Positions 58,779 through 64,000 of a stretch of 64,000 bases of DNA are shown one piece after another; position 1 is the first letter of the stretch; every line of letters starts with the position of its first letter. Source of the DNA: Clostridium sp. (GTDB lineage Bacteria > Bacillota > Clostridia > TANB77 > CAG-508); assembly GCA_018371855.1 (NCBI GenBank), contig JAHAKD010000001.1:350227-414226 (forward strand), in the 5' to 3' direction. Made by a program: the position numbers and the translations under genes. Below the pieces are notes generated by a model. That model ran no database searches. It was not told the origin of the DNA and saw nothing but the letters and a program-made list of their open reading frames with translations.

Positions 58779-58819
58779 AAAAAAGTGTTATTTAGTATTT
58801 TTCCAAATAACACTTTTTT
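58779..58819. terminator. Bidirectional terminator
   Basis: AAAAAAGTGTTATTT pairs with AAATAACACTTTTTT (58779-58793/58805-58819); serves the convergent FAD-Rieske and small basic protein genes. Confidence 0.85.
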
Positions 58820-58857
58820 ATATACACCTATTATCACAATTTCTAAGTTTATATTTA

Positions 58858-59058
58858 TTATTTGAACAAATCCCATATGCTGAAAGTAGCCTTTTTGTAA
58901 ATTTTATTATATGCTGCTTTTTTAGGATTTTTTATCCATCCCATTTCTTTTTTTCCGTAGCCTGGAAATATTGCTTTTTTTATGCTTCGTTTTGCTTTTC
59001 CTTTTGTCCTTGCTGAAATACTCTTTTTTATACTTGGTTTTCTCATTCCGAATTTCAT
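58858..59058 (-). CDS. Small basic protein, 66 aa
   Basis: Very Lys/Arg-rich: KFGMRKPSIKKSISARTKGK then PGYGKKEMGWIKNPKKAAYN. Soluble, probably nucleic-acid binding by charge. It looks like a conserved small protein seen beside YHYH-domain genes, which is the arrangement here (16 bp after the YHYH gene). Ribosome site GGAGATGATAAT. Confidence 0.75.
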   Translation of the reverse strand: MKFGMRKPSIKKSISARTKGKAKRSIKKAIFPGYGKKEMGWIKNPKKAAYNKIYKKATFSIWDLFK

Positions 59059-59073
59059 ATTATCATCTCCACT

Positions 59074-59802
59074 TTAATTCGATTTTTTATACTTTTTGTA
59101 TCCTAAATAACCTCCTCCAGCTAAAATGCCTAAACCTAATATTGTTCCTACAGAATTTGATGATGATTGATCATTTATATTATTGTTGGTAATAATATTC
59201 TTACTACTATTTACTGATGAAGTCATTATAGTAGTGTTCTGTTCTTCTTTTTTCTCTTTGACATTTATTTCCACACTACTCATTTTTCCATTAGTTGATG
59301 TCGCAGTTATAGTTACTATACCAGTTTTCTTAGCAACAACCGTACCCCAGGAAGTAACTTCTGCGATGTTGTCATCGCTAGATTCCCACTTGATATTCTT
59401 ATCTGTTGCATTATCAGGAGTTATTGTTATTGTTAACAATTTACTGTTTCCTACATCTAACTCTTCTAGATTTTCATTTATTTTTATTTGCTCTACATCA
59501 ACTGAAGTTGGTTGAGCTTTATTAGTATTGGTACTTGTGTTTGTTGCCGTTTTACTACTTGAAGATGATGTACTACTTTTCTTTGTTGTTGATGAATATG
59601 GGCATACTCCATTTGGATGTAAATGTGCTGGATGCCCTCCACAATGATAATGGTAACTCCCCAAACCACTCTTGTTCTTATTGTCTCTATGACCTCCATT
59701 TGCATCGGTTCTTCCAGAATGAGCATATGCATTAAATCCTATAAAAATTATAGTTAATACGATAAAAAAAATTGTTATTATTTTTGAACTATGTTTTTTC
59801 AT
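59074..59802 (-). CDS. YHYH-domain surface protein with Ig-like (Big2) domain
   Basis: 242 residues from the ATG at 59802 (GAGGGGGA upstream; a longer frame lacks a site). Signal peptide, AHSGRTDANGGHRDN and the YHYH motif SYHYHCGGHPAHLHPNGVCP (two Cys, many His; likely metal binding), a Ser/Thr linker, a Big2 domain (about 115-190; WESSDDNIAEVTSWGTVVAK), a second linker and a C-terminal hydrophobic segment with a Lys/Tyr tail. No LPxTG. Probably extracellular and membrane-retained. Confidence 0.88.
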   Translation of the reverse strand: MKKHSSKIITIFFIVLTIIFIGFNAYAHSGRTDANGGHRDNKNKSGLGSYHYHCGGHPAHLHPNGVCPYSSTTKKSSTSSSSSKTATNTSTNTNKAQPTSVDVEQIKINENLEELDVGNSKLLTITITPDNATDKNIKWESSDDNIAEVTSWGTVVAKKTGIVTITATSTNGKMSSVEINVKEKKEEQNTTIMTSSVNSSKNIITNNNINDQSSSNSVGTILGLGILAGGGYLGYKKYKKSN

Positions 59803-59829
59803 ATTTATCCCCCTCGGATAGTATAGCAT

Positions 59830-60211
59830 TCTTTTGTTGCGAAATTTGTCGAAATTTGTAAATTAATGAAATTTTTTCGACATTTTTTTGTTATTCTATA
59901 TTTTTTATAGTAATGCATGGGGATAAAACATTTTTTCTGTAATATATTTGATTTTTTGTATTAAATATGTTACTTTAAGACCTTCGGGTTATGAGTTGTA
60001 AATTTCTGGTAATTGTGAATTTGTGAAATTTGAAGTTTTTATTGATTTTATGCTAGTTTTAAAGATTTATTAAATTTGAACATTTGTGTATTTTGAGGAC
60101 AGTTTTTGAGGATTTCTTCCCCAACTTTTCCCCAAGTGATTTTGCACTAATGTTCGTATAAAAATTGGATATTAATGGGAAAACTAAAATTTATTTTGGA
60201 GGTTTTTAGTT
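59830..60211. other. 382-bp non-coding gap
   Basis: AT-rich, no ORF of note. AGACCTTCGGGTTATGAG (59978-59995) and GAGGACAGTTTTTGAGGA near 60094-60111 look like leftovers of an integration junction, but I cannot demonstrate att repeats. TTGGAGG before 60212 is the ribosome site of the TnpV-like gene. Confidence 0.4.
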
Positions 60212-60544
60212 ATGAATAAAATTACTTATCATAAAGAAGGAGATTATTTTGTTCCTGATTTGTATTTGCCTAAGCAACCTGAAGGACACATTGGAAAATA
60301 TGGTAGATTAAGATTAAATTACTTAAAAGATTTTAATAGAGGATTATACACTGAATTACTTATAGATGGTACTCTAAAACAACATTTGTTAGATATCGAT
60401 GAATGTGCTAATGAAAGAGTACATGTGCTTATAAAGCAGTTTGCTGAATCTGAAAATGTTAATGAATACTTAAAAGAACATCATCAAATGGAATGGGTTC
60501 AAGCTATGAATGATATTAAAAATAGAGCTGAAAAATTGTTTTAA
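60212..60544 (+). CDS. TnpV-like transposon-encoded protein
   Basis: 110 residues. ITYHKEGDYFVPDLYLPKQP, HIGKYGRLRLNYLKDF and YLKEHHQMEWVQAMNDIKNRA are typical of TnpV, a small protein carried by Tn4451-type clostridial mobile elements; function not established. No recombinase is nearby, so this is a cargo remnant of a larger element. Ribosome site TTTGGAGGTTTTTAGTT. Confidence 0.85.
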   Translation: MNKITYHKEGDYFVPDLYLPKQPEGHIGKYGRLRLNYLKDFNRGLYTELLIDGTLKQHLLDIDECANERVHVLIKQFAESENVNEYLKEHHQMEWVQAMNDIKNRAEKLF

Positions 60545-60575
60545 ATGAAATTATATACGTGTAGGAGGAAATGAA

Positions 60576-60869
60576 ATGGTTAATTTTAGAGAAGTAAATG
60601 ATGATATTTTAAAAGATTGGTTGAATTGTAGAGAACAGGAGGTTTTTGATAGTCTTACTGAAGAAGATAAAAAACATTTTATATATTTTGATGAAATTAG
60701 TGAAAATATTTTAAAGAATGTTCCTAAAGAGAATAAAAAATATGTGCAAAAGCAATTAGATAAACTTGATGAAAATTTTATGGATTATCTTTCTTACTGG
60801 AATGAGAAGTATTATAGGAATGGTTTTGTAGACGGTTCTCAGTTAGTTATGGGATGTTTTGAGGAATAA
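60576..60869 (+). CDS. Hypothetical mobile-element protein, 97 aa
   Basis: Acidic, helical. The end KYYRNGFVDGSQLVMGCFEE resembles small DUF6809-like proteins of clostridial integrative elements (Y-x-GF-x-G pattern). 31 bp after the TnpV-like gene with ribosome site AGGAGGAAATGAA, so one operon. Confidence 0.65.
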   Translation: MVNFREVNDDILKDWLNCREQEVFDSLTEEDKKHFIYFDEISENILKNVPKENKKYVQKQLDKLDENFMDYLSYWNEKYYRNGFVDGSQLVMGCFEE

Positions 60870-60940
60870 TGTATTGCGTTCTTTAAAAATCTATAGTATT
60901 AATTTTTAACTTAACTATCATGTTGTAGTAAAAAATTCTA

Positions 60941-60983
60941 AAAGCGTTATTGATAGTAATAAATCAATAACGCTTTTTTTTTT
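60941..60983 (+). terminator. Strong terminator
   Basis: AAAGCGTTATTGAT pairs with ATCAATAACGCTTT (60941-60954/60963-60976), followed by a run of T. Confidence 0.9.
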
Positions 60984-61256
60984 CAAAATAAGTCTGAATG
61001 TGAACCTGTTCTATATGCTGTTAATACTAATTCACCTTTATCTATTTTATATATTAAAAGCCAATCAGGTTGTATATGGCATTCCCTATATCCGTTTGTA
61101 TTCTCCTACTAAATAATGGTCTTTATACTTATCAGGCAATGTTTGATCATTAGCAAGCATATCAACAACTTCTTTCAATAGTTTTAGATCAAGTCCTCTT
61201 TTTTTCATTAATTTATAGTCTTTTTTAAACAAATTAGTATATTTTACTATTAGCAA
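60983..61256 (-). pseudogene. Frameshifted YafQ/RelE-family toxin
   Basis: From the TTG at 61256 the protein begins LIVKYTNLFKKDYKLMKKRG and reaches HYLVGEYK, the usual YafQ course, but one extra C at about 61094 leads to a stop. Restoring frame gives GYRECHIQPDWLLIYKIDKG, then ELVLTAYRTGSHSDLF and a stop at 60983, including the catalytic His and the late Tyr/Arg region. The toxin is therefore inactive unless the base is an error. It directly follows the antitoxin. Confidence 0.8.
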
Positions 61257-61261
61257 ATTTA

Positions 61262-61528
61262 TCAATCCTCTTTCTCTAAATCTTTCCACATTTCATCTAG
61301 ATCAGTATATCCTTTGCTTAATCCTATTCCTTTTTCTGCATCTTCAATAGCTTTTATAGTTTCAGCATTTAACTTTGGTACTTTTATTTCAAATGGAATG
61401 CTTTCAGTTAAGATTATTTGTCTTAATAACATATTGATAACATTTGTAAAATTTGTTCCTAAATATTCAAGAGTTTCCTTCGCTTGTTCTTTTACTTTCT
61501 CATCTACATTAACATTTATTGTAGCCAT
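61262..61528 (-). CDS. RelB/DinJ-family antitoxin
   Basis: 88 residues. N-terminal ribbon-helix-helix (INVNVDEKVKEQAKETLEYL, GTNFTNVINMLLRQI), C-terminal toxin-binding arm ending LDEMWKDLEKED. Ribosome site ATGGAGGTGATATT. It should bind its own palindromic promoter region and neutralise the adjacent RNase toxin, whose gene is frameshifted. Confidence 0.9.
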   Translation of the reverse strand: MATINVNVDEKVKEQAKETLEYLGTNFTNVINMLLRQIILTESIPFEIKVPKLNAETIKAIEDAEKGIGLSKGYTDLDEMWKDLEKED

Positions 61529-61558
61529 AATATCACCTCCATGATATATTATATGTAT

Positions 61559-61587
61559 ATTATAACATATTATGTGTACATTATCAA
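61559..61587 (-). promoter_or_regulatory. Toxin-antitoxin promoter with operator-like repeats
   Basis: TTGATA (61587-61582), 17 bp, perfect TATAAT (61564-61559). The surrounding ATATTATA units repeat several times, consistent with ribbon-helix-helix autoregulation. Confidence 0.7.
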
Positions 61588-61613
61588 TATATTATATATT
61601 TTTTTGAAATATT

Positions 61614-62378
61614 TTATTCAAATATACTTTTAAACTCTAAAGGAATTATATCTTTATACAATAAAACATATTGAGCATTGACTTGTCTATTATCATGATA
61701 GTGTCCAAAATACCATTTCTTGAAATCACATTTTTCTGATATTTCTTGCAAATAATCTGTTAGATAATCTTTTTTATATGTTCCTCCACTTAGAATAGCT
61801 TGTACACTTGTAGGACAACAATGAGATATAATATAATCGACTTTATAATCTACCTTTTCTAGATTTTTTATTCCACTTTTCATTTCTTCTTCGCTTGGAA
61901 GTTCTAAATCCCACCATGAATAATCTCTTACTCTGAAAAATGCTCCTCTTTTTCTATATTCATATATTTTTTCTTCTTCATTTAAATTTAATATTCCGTC
62001 TTGTATATCATGTGATCTAGCTCCTCCAAAGGCAAAGAACTTTTTATTATCTATATCAAATATCTCTCCACGCATTAAATGTAATACATAATCTCTTATT
62101 TTATGGACTTTACCGCCATGCCATTCTTCTACTGGATAATTATATAATCTTGTATAATTTTCATGATTACCATCTACAAATAATGTAGTAAAATTTCTAT
62201 TATCTAACCAATCTAGCCATTGCTTCTCATACATACTTTCTGTTATATAATTCCATATTCCTCCAAAGTCACCACAAATAATAACATAGTCATCTTTGTT
62301 CATTTGGTTTTGTATTATAAATTTTTCTTCATTAAATCGAGAAAAATCTGCATGAGTATCACCTGTAATGTAAATCAT
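61614..62378 (-). CDS. Metallophosphoesterase
   Basis: 254 residues with a full calcineurin-like metal site: ITGDTHAD, ICGDFGG, FVDGNHEN, IISHCC and YFGHYHDN. Cytoplasmic phosphoesterase, substrate unknown. Ends 22 bp after the CutA-fusion gene and is probably co-transcribed with it. Confidence 0.9.
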   Translation of the reverse strand: MIYITGDTHADFSRFNEEKFIIQNQMNKDDYVIICGDFGGIWNYITESMYEKQWLDWLDNRNFTTLFVDGNHENYTRLYNYPVEEWHGGKVHKIRDYVLHLMRGEIFDIDNKKFFAFGGARSHDIQDGILNLNEEEKIYEYRKRGAFFRVRDYSWWDLELPSEEEMKSGIKNLEKVDYKVDYIISHCCPTSVQAILSGGTYKKDYLTDYLQEISEKCDFKKWYFGHYHDNRQVNAQYVLLYKDIIPLEFKSIFE

Positions 62379-62400
62379 TTATTTATCACCTTATTTCAGT

Positions 62401-63864
62401 TTATTCTACACTCTCATCAATCCATTTTTCCATTTCTTCTGTCAAGCATTTTATTTCTGTTTTTGAAATAGCAGGAATTTGATAATCATGTATTGATTTT
62501 ATTACTTCTACAATTTCATTTATTTTATCTGACCTTGTTCTAAACTCCAGCTTAAATTCTTCTTTTGTTTCTATTTTTCCTCCCCACCAATAATCTGATT
62601 TAACTTTAGATATTTGACTTCCTGCAACTAGTTTTTTCTCCATTAGTGTCTTAGAAATTCTATCTGCTATTTCTTGTTTGTCGCATAATGTTGTTACGAT
62701 ATAATAGAAATAATGATAGTATTCAGATTCATCATCGTCATCATTTTCATCATTATAAAATTCATAGTCTGCGAAATCTTCAGATTTATATCCATATTTC
62801 TGCAGTTCTTCATCATTTTCTATCTTTTTTATAATTGATTTTGTTCTACTTACAGGAAAAGGTACTTCAGAACCTAAATAATATTTTGCTTCTGTTACCA
62901 ATGCTATAACATCATCTCCTGCCCTATTTACAAGCACTTTATCTCCTGTTTTAACAGATTTATCATCACTCAAATAATTATAGAAGTCATATGAGTCTAA
63001 ATCATCAGCATATACTACTGATACATAATAGTATTCTTTATCAAAATCTTCTATTTTTGTTATTCTTGACTTCATATTATCTGTATAAATATCATAGATT
63101 ATACCTATATTCTCTGTCTTTCCATTTTCTAAATTGTTAAATAAGTCATAAGGTATTTCTTTTTTATCTTTTAGATAAACACTTGTCCAAAATCCTTTTA
63201 AATCTACTATTTCTTTTGCTTTTCTTAAACTATCTATCGAATATTTTTTTATATATCTTTCATTTAATATCTTAGCCATAGTTGTATCTATCATAAATTC
63301 AAAGGTATTTGTGATTTTTATTACTCTCTCATTTTCTATATTAGCCAAAGGATTTTCTATTGTAAAGTCTATATAAGCATTTAATAAATATTTTGCAATT
63401 TCTCTTAATTCTACAACACCACCAATAGAAGGAACTTTAACAAGAGCATATCCTTTTTCATTATTATCTTCTAATTCAAAACCTGCAATTACAACTCTAT
63501 AGCCTTTCCATTTTTTGTATCTTTCAAGTAATTTTAAAGATGATTGCTTTTTATCTATTGATTTTAGTTTTTCGGTTATTTCGCCCTTAAATGGATAGAA
63601 AGTTACCCATTCTTTTATATATTTTGAGCAGAAAGGTTTTATTTTTATATCAGAGTAGTTATAATCTTTTTCGTTTTTTAGATTTAATAATTCCCTACAT
63701 ATGATATGTTCTTTTGAAAATTCTTCTTTTCCTTCTATTAGAACAACTACAGTTTCTTCAATATCATATAGAAAGGAATCTTCTATTTCATATTTTTTAA
63801 ATTCCCAGTATTTCTTTTCAAGATATTTTTCAAATTCAATTAAAAATTCTTCAAAATTACTCAT
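62401..63864 (-). CDS. Large protein with C-terminal CutA domain
   Basis: 487 residues from the ATG at 63864 (GGAGTGATACAA; the GTG three codons earlier overlaps it). Residues about 1-280 are unrecognised. About 285-350 are a beta-rich module (YYVSVVYADDLDSYDFYNYL, VKTGDKVLVNRAGDDVIALV) seen as a small domain in Clostridia. An Asp/Glu-rich linker follows, then CutA (about 390-487; YYIVTTLCDKQEIADRISKT, SDYWWGGKIE). CutA is normally a 105-residue trimer linked to copper tolerance; as a C-terminal domain here it may provide trimerisation. Confidence 0.85.
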   Translation of the reverse strand: MSNFEEFLIEFEKYLEKKYWEFKKYEIEDSFLYDIEETVVVLIEGKEEFSKEHIICRELLNLKNEKDYNYSDIKIKPFCSKYIKEWVTFYPFKGEITEKLKSIDKKQSSLKLLERYKKWKGYRVVIAGFELEDNNEKGYALVKVPSIGGVVELREIAKYLLNAYIDFTIENPLANIENERVIKITNTFEFMIDTTMAKILNERYIKKYSIDSLRKAKEIVDLKGFWTSVYLKDKKEIPYDLFNNLENGKTENIGIIYDIYTDNMKSRITKIEDFDKEYYYVSVVYADDLDSYDFYNYLSDDKSVKTGDKVLVNRAGDDVIALVTEAKYYLGSEVPFPVSRTKSIIKKIENDEELQKYGYKSEDFADYEFYNDENDDDDESEYYHYFYYIVTTLCDKQEIADRISKTLMEKKLVAGSQISKVKSDYWWGGKIETKEEFKLEFRTRSDKINEIVEVIKSIHDYQIPAISKTEIKCLTEEMEKWIDESVE

Positions 63865-63920
63865 TTGTATCACTCCTGCTTTTCATATCTATATTATTAA
63901 CTAAATCACAATTTATCTGA

Positions 63921-64000
63921 CTAAATTTCTATATCATCTACATTAATTTGTCCATTCATTAAAAGAGGTAATAAGTACTCTTTCAGTGAATTTAATCTTT
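63921..64000 (-). CDS. Type I restriction specificity subunit HsdS (C-terminal end, partial)
   Basis: From the right edge the minus strand reads LNSLKEYLLPLLMNGQINVD then DIEI and stops at 63921. LLP-LLMNGQ is the classic C-terminal helix end of HsdS. The rest of the gene and any hsdM/hsdR lie beyond the window. Confidence 0.75.
   Translation of the reverse strand, partial: RLNSLKEYLLPLLMNGQINVDDIEI

Overview
The window is AT-rich and reads as one chromosome segment of a Gram-positive, obligately anaerobic Clostridia-type bacterium, probably host-associated. The evidence is consistent: strong GGAGG-type ribosome binding sites, sigma-A-like promoters, a class B sortase with a TPKTG wall protein, a V-type ATPase, an electron-bifurcating [FeFe] hydrogenase, an accD-accA-fabI cluster and Lgt. 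I cannot assign genus or species. Most genes lie on the minus strand.

Layout. 1-7.1 kb: V-type ATPase operon (H-like, C, I, K, F, E, A, B; B runs off the left edge). 7.3-11.2 kb: sbcD-sbcC. 11.2-12.6 kb: a promoter, about 650 nt of highly structured non-coding RNA and a 182-codon DUF21-like membrane protein gene, matching an OLE RNA/OapA locus; I consider this the most important item here. 12.8-17.5 kb: small uncharacterised genes, a CDF metal exporter and peptide deformylase. 17.6-37.8 kb: a long minus-strand block of small housekeeping, salvage and repair enzymes (LysR, Rsm22-like protein, ITPase-like, ASCH, queuosine salvage, polysaccharide deacetylase, a VOC-HD fusion, hydrolases, NUDIX, HD, GNATs, a GNAT-APH fusion, Lgt, RlmD), interspersed with several gene stubs. 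38-41 kb: a DUF4097-like protein and the remains of a mobile element (sigma-factor stub, frameshifted tyrosine integrase) beside tRNA-Gln and tRNA-His. 41.6-45.7 kb: TM1266-like protein, tRNA-Leu, sortase B and its likely substrate, MYG1-like protein. 45.9-48.4 kb: fatty-acid genes accD, accA, fabI. 49-53.8 kb: hydC, an unknown gene, hydB, hydA. 54-56 kb: three tandem DUF4190-like paralogues (one frameshifted) and a DUF2752 protein. 56.7-58.7 kb: a FAD-Rieske oxidoreductase split by a one-base frameshift. 59-61.6 kb: YHYH protein, TnpV-like gene, and a toxin-antitoxin pair whose toxin is frameshifted. 61.6-64 kb: metallophosphoesterase, a CutA fusion, and the tail of a type I restriction S subunit.

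How the parts fit. The bifurcating hydrogenase would couple NADH and ferredoxin oxidation to H2 production, and the V-ATPase handles ion-motive energy. AccAD and FabI supply fatty acids. Sortase B and the TPKTG protein form a wall-anchoring pair. The OLE-like RNA and its membrane protein would form an RNP at the membrane. Two families of short palindromic repeats are scattered between 19 and 49 kb, several of them supplying stop codons or abutting truncated genes. Together with six gene stubs and four frameshifted genes they show active reductive decay. Apparent frameshifts could also be assembly errors.
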